A stretch of 64,000 nt of DNA from Gemmatimonadota bacterium (GCA_009838975.1 VXQO01000117.1:62001-126000), one strand, 5' to 3'. Shown: positions 50,562 to 59,427, counted from the first letter of the stretch. Notes: generated by a model from the letters alone, not told the origin. Program-made: numbers and translations.

Positions 50562-51893
50562 TCAGCCTCCGCCCGCGGCGAGCACGACCTTGAACGACAC
50601 GCGCTCGCCTTCCCGCAGCACGACGATCTCGACCTCGTCGCCCGGATCGAATCCGCCCAGCGCCGCCATGTAGTCGTAGACGTCGTCCACGTCGTGCGGG
50701 CCGAACCGCACGATGATGTCGCCGCCCTGCATGCCGGCGTCGGCGGCGGGGCTGTCCGGGCGCACGGCCGTGATCGCCATCCCACCCGATTCGCGCGAGT
50801 AGTCCGGGATCGTGCCCAGCCGCACCCGGAACCCGCTGCGAATCGAGTTCTCGTCGCCGGACGCCCCGACTCCGTGCGGATTGCCCGCCCCTTCCACGGG
50901 GGTGAGCGCCGCGAGCCCGGCAGCCGGGATCACTTCGCGGACCACAGCCGTGACGAGCTCCGTGACCCGGTCCATCCCCTCGACGTTCACGAGCTCCCAG
51001 TCGTCCTCGACCCGGTGGTAGTCGGGGTGGGTGTTCGAGAAGAAGTGCAGCACCGGAATGCCCCGGGCATAGAACGAGGTGTGGTCCGAGGCCCCGAATC
51101 CGTCGCTGTTGAGGCGCAGATCGAGGGGCGCACCCAGGCGTGCGTTGGCCCGCTCGAGGATGCCGTTCCACTCCTCCGCGGTGCCGGTGCCGAAGACGGT
51201 CAGCAAGTCGTCCCGGACGCGACCGACCATGTCCAGGTTTAGCATGGCCACCGTGCCTTCGAGCGGCAGCAGCGGCGAACTCACGTAGTGCGCCGAGCCC
51301 CACAGGCCGCGCTCCTCGCCGGTGAACGCAATGAAGAGGACGTCCTGCGCGAGGGGCGGGCCGGAAGCCAGCGCGCGTGCCGCTTCCAGCAGCACGGCCG
51401 TCCCCGACGCGTTGTCGTCGGCGCCGTTGTGGACCGCGCCGTCCGCGTCGGGCGAGAGCGAGCCGGGGCCGCCGAACCCGAGGTGGTCGTAGTGCGCGCC
51501 GATGACGAGCGCCTGCTCGCGGGCGGCATCGGTGCCGCGCAGGATGGCCACCACGTTTCGAGCCTCGCCGTGCACCGCGCCGGCGTGCGGGTCGTTGGAG
51601 TTCACCGTCCAGCTCTGGAACCAGCCGCCGTCGTCACCGGCGGGCTCGAGACCCAGGGCGCGGAACCGGGCAGCGATGTAGTCGCCGGCGCACCGCTCTC
51701 CACGGGTGGCGACCGCGCGGCCCTCCAGAAGGTCGTCCGCCAGGTAGCGAACGTGGGCGAGGGTGCCCTCCAGGTCGCCGATCAGGGATTCGGGATCGGG
51801 GCATCGCCAGGCGGATTCCTGGGCCTGCGAGGGGAAGGGTGCCGCGGCGGCACCGAGCAGGAGGGCGATCAACCCCGCGTTGGACCAGCGCAT
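50562..51893 (-). CDS. exported M28 family aminopeptidase with C-terminal PDZ domain
   Basis: The protein has 443 residues. The start at 51893 is chosen for the signal peptide (MRWSNAGLIALLLGAAAAPFPSQAQ). Two-zinc site: His134 and Asp136 (GAHYDHLG), Asp159/160 (GADDNASG), Glu193-Glu194 (TGEERG), the Asp in MLNLDMVG, and His in THPDYHRVEDD. The last 90 residues form a PDZ domain (ITAVRPDSPAADAGMQGGDIIVRF). M28 enzymes of this layout are periplasmic aminopeptidases acting on peptides. The gene lies eight bases after the small membrane protein and is the last of the downstream genes transcribed with ileS and rluD. Confidence 0.92.
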   Translation of the reverse strand: MRWSNAGLIALLLGAAAAPFPSQAQESAWRCPDPESLIGDLEGTLAHVRYLADDLLEGRAVATRGERCAGDYIAARFRALGLEPAGDDGGWFQSWTVNSNDPHAGAVHGEARNVVAILRGTDAAREQALVIGAHYDHLGFGGPGSLSPDADGAVHNGADDNASGTAVLLEAARALASGPPLAQDVLFIAFTGEERGLWGSAHYVSSPLLPLEGTVAMLNLDMVGRVRDDLLTVFGTGTAEEWNGILERANARLGAPLDLRLNSDGFGASDHTSFYARGIPVLHFFSNTHPDYHRVEDDWELVNVEGMDRVTELVTAVVREVIPAAGLAALTPVEGAGNPHGVGASGDENSIRSGFRVRLGTIPDYSRESGGMAITAVRPDSPAADAGMQGGDIIVRFGPHDVDDVYDYMAALGGFDPGDEVEIVVLREGERVSFKVVLAAGGG

Positions 51894-51901
51894 CTTCCGC
51901 T

Positions 51902-52096
51902 TCAAAGTATGATCGCCGCCGGCAGCAGGACGGCGTAGCCGAGGACCAGGAGAACCGGTGCGAGCGTGATCGAGCCCTGGCCCAGCATGTAGTAGCCCAG
52001 AGCGATCGTCGCCAATCCGCCGACGGCGAACCACAGGTTGATCTTCGAGAACTTCAGCGTCGGTTCGGAGCCGCGCTTCCTTCGTTGTCGCGCCAT
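51902..52096 (-). CDS. small two-helix membrane protein, DUF3098-like
   Basis: The protein has 64 residues from the ATG at 52096. A basic N-terminus (MARQRRKRGSEPTLKFSKIN) is followed by two transmembrane helices (LWFAVGGLATIALGYYML and LAPVLLVLGYAVLLPAAIIL) joined by a short GQGSIT turn. This layout, with a basic N-terminus, FSKINLWF and a GYYML helix end, resembles DUF3098 proteins, which have no known function. It lies between a peptidase-MA gene and the M28 gene. Confidence 0.65.
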   Translation of the reverse strand: MARQRRKRGSEPTLKFSKINLWFAVGGLATIALGYYMLGQGSITLAPVLLVLGYAVLLPAAIIL

Positions 52097-52165
52097 GGTT
52101 GGGACGCTACAGAGACGCGGTCCCGGGGTCAACCTTGGACCGCTCCGCGCAGACCGCCCGGACGG

Positions 52166-53143
52166 TCACGCGTCCGACCAGAAATCCGGGTCGTCCGGGG
52201 GCTCACCCGCGCGCAGCCGCGCCATCTGCTCGCGGCGGTAGCGCCGTCGGACGAGGAACATCGCCGACAGGGCGGCGGCCAGCACGGTCCAGAACACGGC
52301 CGAGTGGGACAGCACCGCGAGCCAGCCGTATCGCCTGCCGACCCACTTGCGCCAGGCGGTTTCGAGCTGCCCGGGTGTGGCGCCGTAGACTCCTCGCAGG
52401 GCTCCGTCGAACGATCCGCCCTGCTTCCACGCCGCAATGAAGGCCTCCAGACCCGCGATCCCGCTCGACTCCACGAGGTAGTGAATCACGGACGCCGACA
52501 GGAGGTAGGCCACCTCGGCGGGCACGGGGTCGCGTGGCCATGAGAGCGCGATGGAATCCAGCGGAGGGGCGCCGCCGAACGCCAGCGCCAGACTCAGCTT
52601 CAGGCCGCCGTCCTCCCGCCAGCTTCCCGCCGCCCACTCCGCGTAGCCCTCGTTGAACCACCTGGGGATCCGGAGTCGTCCCATTTCGGAGGCCAGCGCC
52701 AGGTGGGCCCATTCATGGCGGAGCACACGCACCTCCTCGACCCGCGACCCCGGCCAGAAGCGTCCGCTGGGGACGATCATCTCCATGCGCTCGGACAGCG
52801 CGACGGCTCCGGCCCACTCCGGCACTCGCCCTCCGACCAGCGAGTCCATGACCTCACGGTTGGGCGCGACGGTGAGCGTGGCGTGAAGGCCGGTGCCGGA
52901 CAGGGCAGGAAGGGGTCCCATGGCTTCGAGCGTCGCCACGGCCCTGGCGGCCCGGAGCGAGTCGCTTCCCTGGTAGCGGGCGGTCACCCTGATTTCCCCG
53001 CTGACTCCGGCTCCTTCGAGGTAACGCCAGGCGCTTCCCGTATCCTGTTGCGCCACAACGACAACCGGCGCGACCATTGCGATTGCCATGATTGTGCATA
53101 GTTGTTGCACATGTACAATGATATTGCACAACTTCCTTACCAT
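52166..53143 (-). CDS. peptidase MA-like (gluzincin) membrane protein
   Basis: The protein has 325 residues. The ATG at 53143 follows AAGAGGGG; Met19 (53089) would be an alternative and would put the repeat cluster at 53091-53131 upstream of the gene. Signal peptide to about residue 31. The zinc motif is His143-Glu144-Trp-Ala-His147, with Glu165 (NEGYAEW) as third ligand, as in the peptidase MA superfamily. A C-terminal transmembrane helix (AVLSHSAVFWTVLAAALSAMFLV, about 278-300) and a basic tail (RRRYRREQMARL) anchor it, probably in the inner membrane. The substrate is unknown. Confidence 0.82.
   Translation of the reverse strand: MVRKLCNIIVHVQQLCTIMAIAMVAPVVVVAQQDTGSAWRYLEGAGVSGEIRVTARYQGSDSLRAARAVATLEAMGPLPALSGTGLHATLTVAPNREVMDSLVGGRVPEWAGAVALSERMEMIVPSGRFWPGSRVEEVRVLRHEWAHLALASEMGRLRIPRWFNEGYAEWAAGSWREDGGLKLSLALAFGGAPPLDSIALSWPRDPVPAEVAYLLSASVIHYLVESSGIAGLEAFIAAWKQGGSFDGALRGVYGATPGQLETAWRKWVGRRYGWLAVLSHSAVFWTVLAAALSAMFLVRRRYRREQMARLRAGEPPDDPDFWSDA
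53091..53131. repeat. cluster of TTGTGCA / TGCACAA half-sites around a near-palindrome
   Basis: Plus-strand TTGTGCA (53092-53098), a 14-base dyad TTGCAC-AT-GTACAA with one mismatch (53105-53118) and TTGCACAA (53124-53131) lie close together in an AT-rich patch at the 5' end of the peptidase-MA gene. They could be an operator if translation starts at Met19, or a coincidence in signal-peptide codons. Confidence 0.35.
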
Positions 53144-53158
53144 CGTTCCCCTCTTTCG

Positions 53159-54160
53159 TCAACCACCCGCCGTGGCCCACTCGCACACTTCGGCGAGATC
53201 GGGGGGCAGCCGTGCCTCGAAGGTCATCGCCGCGCCGGTTACGGGATGATCGAACCCGAGCCGGTGCGCATGCAGGAACTGCCGCGGCGTCCGCCTTGCC
53301 AGGGCCGCCGCCCACCCCCGCTGAAGCCCCGCGAAGCCGCGCTCCCGCCCCGCGCCGTAGAGCGTGTCGCCGACCACCGGGTGGCCGACCGCGGCCGCGT
53401 GCACACGGATCTGGTGGGTACGGCCGGTGCCCAGTTCGGCTTCGCAAAGGGAGGCCGCGGGGCCCACCGCGGCCGCACCGGATCCGGCGGGCCAGCTCTC
53501 CAGGTGCCGGAAACGCGTCAGCGCCGGCCGTCCCTGCGGCACCACCGCCATGCGCACCCGGTCGCGGGGGTGCCGCCCGATCGGCCGGTCGACCTCGAGG
53601 CGCGGCTCCCCGAGTGTTCCCCAGATCGCCGCCAGGTACACGCGCCTCACCCGGCGTGCCTTCAGCGCCTCCGAGAACGCCCGGTGCGCGCGGTCGGTCT
53701 TCGCCACCACGATCAGCCCCGAGGTGTCGCGGTCGAGCCGGTGCACGATCCCGGGGCGCAGCGTGCCCCCGACGCCCGACAGGTCACGCACATGGTGCAG
53801 GAGCGCGTTCACCAGCGTCCCGTCGGGGTGGCCCGGCGCGGGGTGCACCACGAGGCCGGGCTGCTTGTTCACCACGGCCAGCTCGGCGTCCTGGAAGACG
53901 ATGTCGACCGGTATGTCCTGTGCCTCCGCCCGGGCGGGCACCGGTGCCGGAACGCGTGCCTCGACGCTTTGGCCGGGAACGACCGGGTCCGACTTCTTCG
54001 GCACGCGCCCGTCGACGAGAACATCGCCCGCCACCACGAGCGCCGCGGCCCGGCTGCGCGACAGCCCCAGCCTTGCCGCCACATAGCGGTCCAGGCGACC
54101 AGCCGCTTCCGCCCCGGCAGTCCACCGATGCAGCGTCACGGCGAGCGGCCCCCGGCGCAT
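53159..54160 (-). CDS. rluD: RluD/RluA-family 23S rRNA pseudouridine synthase
   Basis: The protein has 333 residues from the ATG at 54160; no good ribosome site precedes it, and the reading frame is open further upstream, so the start is approximate. An S4 RNA-binding domain (RLDRYVAARLGLSRSRAAALVVAGDVLVDGR, about 22-75) is followed by the catalytic domain with HRLDRDTSGL, where Asp143 is the catalytic Asp, and GRTHQIRVHAAAVGHPVVGD. The enzyme makes pseudouridines in 23S rRNA helix 69 if truly RluD, but family members overlap. It lies 35 bases after ileS and 15 bases before the peptidase gene, all on the minus strand. Confidence 0.88.
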   Translation of the reverse strand: MRRGPLAVTLHRWTAGAEAAGRLDRYVAARLGLSRSRAAALVVAGDVLVDGRVPKKSDPVVPGQSVEARVPAPVPARAEAQDIPVDIVFQDAELAVVNKQPGLVVHPAPGHPDGTLVNALLHHVRDLSGVGGTLRPGIVHRLDRDTSGLIVVAKTDRAHRAFSEALKARRVRRVYLAAIWGTLGEPRLEVDRPIGRHPRDRVRMAVVPQGRPALTRFRHLESWPAGSGAAAVGPAASLCEAELGTGRTHQIRVHAAAVGHPVVGDTLYGAGRERGFAGLQRGWAAALARRTPRQFLHAHRLGFDHPVTGAAMTFEARLPPDLAEVCEWATAGG

Positions 54161-54195
54161 CGGACCAACGCAGCGGGGGCGGGCGGCACGATCCG

Positions 54196-57100
54196 CTACG
54201 CCGAAACGGACAGCCCCAGGATCGCGGCCTCCCCGTCCAGCGCGGCCTCCTTGCGGAAGTCGAAGCCGTCGGCGATCCGCGGGGTGACGTCGACCGCGAG
54301 GGCGAGCGTCTCGCGCGCGATGACCTCGCCGTGCGCCAGCGCAGCCGCGCGCACCGCGTCGCTGCCGCCGATGCCCAGGCGGATCCGGTCCGAGACCGCG
54401 AGTCCGGAGTCGCGCCTGAGGCGCTGAATGCGGTTGACGAGTTCCCGTGCCAGGCCCTCCAGCCTCAACTCGTCGCTGATGGCGGGATCGAGGCCGACCG
54501 TGCAGCGGCCTTCGGAGCGCACGACCCAGTCGCCCCGGGCTTCCTCCACCACCTCCAACTCGTCGGCACCGACCTCGTGCCATGCGCCGTTCACCTCGAT
54601 GCGCACGGTCCCGCCGTCGCGGACCGTCCGGAGGGCCTCGTCGTCGAGGGCCCGTATCCGTGCGGCCGCCTTCGGGGTGAGCTTGCGGAAGCGGCGGCCC
54701 AGCGCGCGGAAATCGGGCCGGGCGGCGAGCGTGACCAGCCCCTCCGAGGAAGCGGCGAACTCGACCCGCTTGACGTTGATCTCGGCGCGGAGAAGCGCCA
54801 GCACGTCGTCGGCGGGAGGCGTCCCGGGAACCACCGCGAGCAGCCGGCCCAGCGGCTGGCGGACGCGGACTCCGATCTGTTCCCGCGCGGCCCGCCCCAG
54901 CGTGCTCAGGGTGCGCACGTGGGTCATGTCGGCCTCCAACCGATCGTCGATCAACTCCGCGTCGGCCTCGGGAAACCGCTCGGTGTGGCTGGAACGGCCC
55001 GTCAGCGCCCGGTGCAGCCAGTCGGAGGTGAAGGGTGTGACCGGGGCGACCAGCAGTGCGGTGATGCGCAACGCGTCGTGCAGGGTCGCAAAGGCGGCCG
55101 CTGAATCGGCGCTCTCGGCGTTTCCCCAGAACCGCGAGCGTGAGCGGCGCACATACCAGTTGGAGAGTTCGCCGTCCACGAAGGCGGCCACGGCGCGGTA
55201 GGCGCGGGTGGGGTTGTAGGCGTCCAGTTCGTCCCTGACGGTCCCGATCAGACGGTGCAGGCGCGAGTGGAGCCAGCGGTCGAGCGGGGAGCGCGAGGCG
55301 CCAGGTGCGTGGCGAGCCGCCGGCGCCCAGTCCTCAAGGTTGGCGTAGAGCGCGAAGAAGCGATAGGTGTTGAGCAGGGTGTCGAAGAACCGCGCGGCCG
55401 ACTCGCGCACGCCTTCCGGATCGAAGCGGGTGGGCAGCCACGGGTTGCTGACCGTAATCATGTACCAGCGCACACCGTCGGCGCCGTGATCCGCGACCGC
55501 GTCCCACGGGTCCACCACATTGCCCCTGGACTTGGACATCTTCTGCCCGGCCGCATCCAGGATCAGGTCGTTCACGATCACGTTGCGGAAGGCGGGGCCG
55601 AGTCCCAGCATGGTCGAGATCGCGTGCAGCGAGTAGAACCATCCGCGTGTCTGGTCTACCGCCTCGCAGATGAAGTCGGCCGGGAAATGGCGATCGTACT
55701 CCTCGCGGTTCTCGAAGGGGTAGTGCCACTGCGCCCAGGGCATCGCGCCCGAGTCGAACCAGACGTCGATCACCTCGGGCGTTCGGCGCATGACCGATCC
55801 CGTCTCCGGGCAGCGCCAGGTTATCTCGTCGATGAACGGCCTGTGGGGGTCGAAGTCGTCGGGGAGCCCCCCGGCCTTCTCGGCCAACTCGGCGAAGCTG
55901 CCGATCCACACCACGTGCTCGGGATCGTCCTCCGAGACCCAGGCGGGCAGTGGCGTTCCCCAGTAGCGGTCGCGCGACAGCGCCCAGTCGACATTCCCCT
56001 TCAGCCAGTCGCCGAAGCGTCCCTCGCCGACCTGCGCGGGGTGCCAGTTCACTTGCGCGTTGTTGGCGAGCAGGTCGTCGCGCAGGGTGGACGTGCGCGC
56101 GAACCAGCTGTGCCTCGCCATGTAGACGAGCGGCGCGTCGCAGCGCCAGCAGTGGGGATAAGAGTGGGTCTCGCTGGTGCACGCGAACACGAGGCCGCGC
56201 TCCTCCAGGTCCCGCACCAGACGGCCGTCGGCCTCCTTGAAGAACAGCCCCCCGATGAGGGGCAGGTCGGCCGCGAAGGTGCCATCGTTCTGCACCGGCT
56301 CCATGACCGCCAGCCCGAAGTCCTTCCCGGCCTGGTAGTCGTCGGCGCCGTAGGCGGGTGACATGTGCACCACACCCGACCCCTCCTCGTCCGACACGAA
56401 GTCGGCCGCCACGATCTCCCAGGCGCGCCCGCGGACCGCCTTGGCCGGAATGATTTCGAAGGGCCGCCGGTACCGGGCCCCGATCAGCTCCGAGACCGGA
56501 ACCGTGTCGCCGATCCGCTCCCCGCCGAAGAGCGCCTCGGCCCGCTTGCGCGCCAGAACGAGCCGCTTGCCCCGATCCTCGACCTCCACGTATTCGATCT
56601 CCGGGTGCACCGCCAGGGCCGCGTTGGAGACCAGCGTCCACGGCGTCGTTGTCCACACCAGCGCGTGCCTTCCCGAACCGTCGAGGAGTTCGAGGGTGAC
56701 CCAGAGCGACGGATCCTTCACGTCCCGGTATCCGAGCGAGAGCTCGTGAGACGACAGCACGGTCTGGTCGGAGGGGCACCATGGCACCACCTTGTGGCCC
56801 TTGTACAGAAGTCCCTTTTCGGCCATCCGCGACAGGATCCACCAGATCGACTCGATGTACTCGGCGTGGAAGGTCACGTAGGGGCGCGAGTAGTCCTGCC
56901 AGTACCCGATCCGCTCCGAGAAGCGCTCCCATTCGTCCGTGTAGGCGAGGACGGACTCCCTGCAGCGCTCGTTGAACCAGGCAATGCCGCGCTCCTCGAT
57001 CTCCCTCTTGTCCTCGATCCCGAGCTGCTTCTGCGCCTCGATCTCGACGGGCAGGCCGTGCGTGTCCCACCCGGCGATCCTGGTTACGTGCCTGCCGAGC

Positions 57101-57318
57101 ATGGTCTGGTAGCGGCAGACCAGGTCCTTGATGGCCCGGCTGATCACGTGGTGCAGGCCGGGCCGGCCGTTGGCGGTGGGCGGGCCTTCGAAGAAGACGA
57201 ACTGCTCGCCGTCCGCGGTGGCCTGAAGAGTGCGGCGGAAGGTGTCCTCCCTGCGCCAGCGTTCCAGGACGGCCTCCTCGAGGGCGACGAGGGTGGACGG
57301 AAGTTCGGGGTAGCGCAT
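54196..57318 (-). CDS. ileS: isoleucyl-tRNA synthetase, type 2
   Basis: The protein has 1040 residues. The ATG at 57318 overlaps the preceding stop (TGATG). The signature PPTANGRPGLHH (His56-His57), editing domain, GWFYSLHAISTMLG and KMSKS (Lys593-Ser597) are complete. The type 2 form of the first signature (GRPGLHH rather than GTPHIGH-like HIGH with downstream zinc finger) and the absence of a C-terminal Cys4 zinc finger place it with the eukaryote-like IleS2 group, which is typically insensitive to mupirocin. The C-terminal anticodon-binding domain runs to the end. It charges tRNA-Ile in the cytoplasm. It is transcribed with purine nucleoside phosphorylase. Confidence 0.95.
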   Translation of the reverse strand: MRYPELPSTLVALEEAVLERWRREDTFRRTLQATADGEQFVFFEGPPTANGRPGLHHVISRAIKDLVCRYQTMLGRHVTRIAGWDTHGLPVEIEAQKQLGIEDKREIEERGIAWFNERCRESVLAYTDEWERFSERIGYWQDYSRPYVTFHAEYIESIWWILSRMAEKGLLYKGHKVVPWCPSDQTVLSSHELSLGYRDVKDPSLWVTLELLDGSGRHALVWTTTPWTLVSNAALAVHPEIEYVEVEDRGKRLVLARKRAEALFGGERIGDTVPVSELIGARYRRPFEIIPAKAVRGRAWEIVAADFVSDEEGSGVVHMSPAYGADDYQAGKDFGLAVMEPVQNDGTFAADLPLIGGLFFKEADGRLVRDLEERGLVFACTSETHSYPHCWRCDAPLVYMARHSWFARTSTLRDDLLANNAQVNWHPAQVGEGRFGDWLKGNVDWALSRDRYWGTPLPAWVSEDDPEHVVWIGSFAELAEKAGGLPDDFDPHRPFIDEITWRCPETGSVMRRTPEVIDVWFDSGAMPWAQWHYPFENREEYDRHFPADFICEAVDQTRGWFYSLHAISTMLGLGPAFRNVIVNDLILDAAGQKMSKSRGNVVDPWDAVADHGADGVRWYMITVSNPWLPTRFDPEGVRESAARFFDTLLNTYRFFALYANLEDWAPAARHAPGASRSPLDRWLHSRLHRLIGTVRDELDAYNPTRAYRAVAAFVDGELSNWYVRRSRSRFWGNAESADSAAAFATLHDALRITALLVAPVTPFTSDWLHRALTGRSSHTERFPEADAELIDDRLEADMTHVRTLSTLGRAAREQIGVRVRQPLGRLLAVVPGTPPADDVLALLRAEINVKRVEFAASSEGLVTLAARPDFRALGRRFRKLTPKAAARIRALDDEALRTVRDGGTVRIEVNGAWHEVGADELEVVEEARGDWVVRSEGRCTVGLDPAISDELRLEGLARELVNRIQRLRRDSGLAVSDRIRLGIGGSDAVRAAALAHGEVIARETLALAVDVTPRIADGFDFRKEAALDGEAAILGLSVSA

Positions 57319-58199
57319 CAGGCCGAGGGCTCCGGAGCGAGGGTGGGCGCATCGGCGGTCGCCGACTCGGTTGCGATCGAGCGGACCACGCCGGACACCA
57401 CACGCGTGAGGTCCGGGCCGGCTGCCGTTGCCGTGGCGATGATCTTCCGGATGTCGACCTCGTCTAGCGCATCGGGAAGGCACTGGTCGGTGATGACGGC
57501 GATCGCAAGCACGCGCATGTCCATGTGGCGGGCGGCGATGACCTCGGGCACGGTGGACATCCCCACCACATCCGCCCCCGTCGCCCGGAGCATGCGGTAC
57601 TCGGCGCGGGTCTCGAGCTGCGGCCCGGGCACGGCCACGTAGACGCCGTGGCGCAGCGCCAGGCGCTCGTCCATGGCCACCTGGGCGGCGACCTCCCGCA
57701 GGCCGGGGTCGTACGGCGCGGACATGTCCGGGAAGCGGGGACCCAGCTCGTCGAGGTTGGGGCCGATGAGCGGGCTGTCCCCCATGAAGTTGATGTGGTC
57801 GTCGAGGAGAACCAGGTCGCCGGGCCCCCAGAGCGGGTTCATGCCGCCGCACGCCGCCGAGACGATGAGGGTGTCGGCGCCGAGGACGCGCATGACACGG
57901 ACGGGGAAGACGATCTGCCGGAGCGTGTAGCCCTCGTACCGGTGGAAACGCCCCTGCATTGCCGCCACCGGCACGCCTTCGAGGGTTCCGAGGATCAGCC
58001 TGCCGTGGTGGGTCGTCACTGTGGAGACCGGGAAGTGTGGGAGGTCCTCGTAGTCGATCGCGGCATCGACCTCGATCGCGTCGGCCAGGCCGCCCAGCCC
58101 GGTGCCGAGGATGATCCCGACCCGGGGCGCGGTGTCGGCCAGGTTGCGCACTGCGAGCGCCGCCTCGCGGATGCGGTCCATTTCGCTGTGTAGGTTCAT
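57318..58199 (-). CDS. punA: purine nucleoside phosphorylase, trimeric type
   Basis: The protein has 293 residues. The start is taken at the ATG at 58199 for lack of a clear ribosome site; Met7 (58181) is an alternative. Landmarks of the trimeric class are GIILGTGLGGLADAI, the TTHHGRLILGTLEGVPVAAMQGRFHRYEG stretch, SAACGGMNPLWGPGDLVLLDDHINFMG, and VPGPQLETRAEYRMLRATGADVVGMSTVPEV. It phosphorolyses inosine and guanosine nucleosides. The 28 residues after VSGVVRSIATES are extra and of low complexity. Its stop overlaps the ileS start. A strong hairpin at 58263-58302 separates it from the upstream TonB-like fragment. Confidence 0.93.
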   Translation of the reverse strand: MNLHSEMDRIREAALAVRNLADTAPRVGIILGTGLGGLADAIEVDAAIDYEDLPHFPVSTVTTHHGRLILGTLEGVPVAAMQGRFHRYEGYTLRQIVFPVRVMRVLGADTLIVSAACGGMNPLWGPGDLVLLDDHINFMGDSPLIGPNLDELGPRFPDMSAPYDPGLREVAAQVAMDERLALRHGVYVAVPGPQLETRAEYRMLRATGADVVGMSTVPEVIAARHMDMRVLAIAVITDQCLPDALDEVDIRKIIATATAAGPDLTRVVSGVVRSIATESATADAPTLAPEPSA

Positions 58200-58262
58200 G
58201 CGGGTCGTTTCGTGGTACGGGTTGGGGCCTTGTTCTGAATCTGGCGCGATCCGATTGGACGA

Positions 58263-58302
58263 GGGAACGCCCCGCCAGCCCCTCGGCCGGCGGGGCGTTC
58301 CC
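58263..58302 (-). terminator. 14-base-pair GC hairpin downstream of the stand-alone TonB C-terminal gene
   Basis: GGGAACGCCCCGCC and its perfect complement enclose a 12-base loop, 22 bases after the TonB-like stop. Nearly the same arms form the hairpin at 59428-59461 after the full-length tonB. There is no T-run, so termination may need other factors. Confidence 0.6.
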
Positions 58303-58324
58303 CGCTGCGGGCTGCCAGGTGCGC

Positions 58325-58609
58325 CTAGTTCGCTCTGAAGGTAATCGGAAGCGATACCCAGACCGGAACCGCCCTGTCGCGATTCAGGGCCGGAGTGAAG
58401 CTGAAGACGAGGGCCACGCGGAGCGCGGCTTCGTCGAGGGCCGGGTGTCCGGAACCCGTATGCACCCTCTGGTCTCGAACCACCCCGCTCTCGTCGATGC
58501 GGAACCACACCAGGACGGTGCCGCCGATCCCGGCGTCGCGAAGCAGCGGCGGGTATTCGCGCTCCAGCGCCCGACGTACTTCGTCGACGTTGGTGTAGCG
58601 GGGAGCCAC
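58325..58609 (-). CDS. stand-alone TonB C-terminal domain
   Basis: The reading frame has 94 codons from the GTG at 58609. It matches the last 90 residues of the TonB at 59486-60166 almost throughout (ALEREYPPLLRDAGIGGTV, RVHTGSGHPALDEAALRVA, FTPALNRD, PVWVSLPITFR), while many codons differ synonymously, so the protein sequence appears to be under selection. It lacks the transmembrane anchor and proline-rich region and has no ribosome site. It lies 58 bases after yggS and is followed by a hairpin like that after tonB. It could be a soluble TonB-like domain, a coupled product, or a decaying duplicate. Confidence 0.65.
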   Translation of the reverse strand: MAPRYTNVDEVRRALEREYPPLLRDAGIGGTVLVWFRIDESGVVRDQRVHTGSGHPALDEAALRVALVFSFTPALNRDRAVPVWVSLPITFRAN

Positions 58610-58667
58610 GGTGTAGACGCTGAAGCCCGGCGCGTCCGTGCGGTGACCGCCCTGGTGCGGGAAACGC

Positions 58668-59390
58668 TCAGGCGGGACGCGGTCCGAACAGGGTCGTGCC
58701 CAGCCGCACCATCGTGCTCCCCTCCTCCACCGCGATCTCGTAGTCGTTGGACATGCCCATAGAGAGTTCGCGCCCCGCGAGGCCGTCGATCGAGGAGGCG
58801 GCCTCGAGGGTCGCGCGCGTCCTTGCGAAGGTGGTGCGCAGGGTGGCCTCGTCGGCGACGAAGGGGGCCATGGTCATGAGGCCCATGACGCGCAGTCCCG
58901 GCAGCACGGCGATCGCGCCGATCCCGTCCAGGGCGGCTTCCGGGTCGAGGGCTGCGGGGAGGCCGCCCTTGGCGGCTTCCCCGGAGGCGTTGACCTGGAC
59001 GAGCACGGGGACCCGCCGCGCCTGAGCCTCGCCGAGACGCGACAGCTTCTCGGCGAGGCGGACCGAGTCGACGCTGTGAATCAGCGCCGCGAGGCGGGCG
59101 GCTCCGGCCGCCTTGCGGCGCTGAATGTGGCCGATCGCGTGCCAGGTGACCGTCCCGGCCTGGAAGAGCGGGACCTTGCGCTGCAATTCCTCCACGCGGT
59201 TCTCGCCGATGTCGCGCAGCCCCGCGGCGAGCGCGGCCTCGATCGCACCGGGGGCATGTCCCTTCGTGACTGCCACCACCCGCACGGTATCCGGATCGCG
59301 CCCGCTTCGCTCGGCGGCCGCGGCGATGCGCTCGCGTACGTGTGGCAGGTTCGTCTCGAGAGCGGCGTGGTAGGTCGCCTGGGTTGCCAT
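58668..59390 (-). CDS. yggS: YggS/PLPBP family pyridoxal phosphate homeostasis protein
   Basis: The protein has 240 residues. The ATG at 59390 follows CGGAG; 18 further in-frame codons upstream would cross the tonB hairpin. PLP lysine is Lys43 (VVAVTKGH), followed by the family segments GENRVEEL, WHAIGHIQRRKA, SVDSVRLAEKL, VQVNASGEAAKGG, GLMTMAPF and the C-terminal SMGMSNDYEIAVEEGSTMVRLGTTLFG. The protein binds PLP in the cytoplasm and keeps its pool balanced. It separates the tonB gene from its partial copy and may be transcribed with the latter. Confidence 0.93.
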   Translation of the reverse strand: MATQATYHAALETNLPHVRERIAAAAERSGRDPDTVRVVAVTKGHAPGAIEAALAAGLRDIGENRVEELQRKVPLFQAGTVTWHAIGHIQRRKAAGAARLAALIHSVDSVRLAEKLSRLGEAQARRVPVLVQVNASGEAAKGGLPAALDPEAALDGIGAIAVLPGLRVMGLMTMAPFVADEATLRTTFARTRATLEAASSIDGLAGRELSMGMSNDYEIAVEEGSTMVRLGTTLFGPRPA

Positions 59391-59427
59391 GGTCTCCGTG
59401 GGAAGAGCGGGGATGCCGGGCATAAGG

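Noticed and set aside
54196-57852. An N-terminal extension of ileS by 178 codons
   Set aside because: The extra part is the out-of-frame reading of the purine nucleoside phosphorylase gene (Arg/His/Pro-rich). The true start is the ATG at 57318, coupled to that gene's stop.
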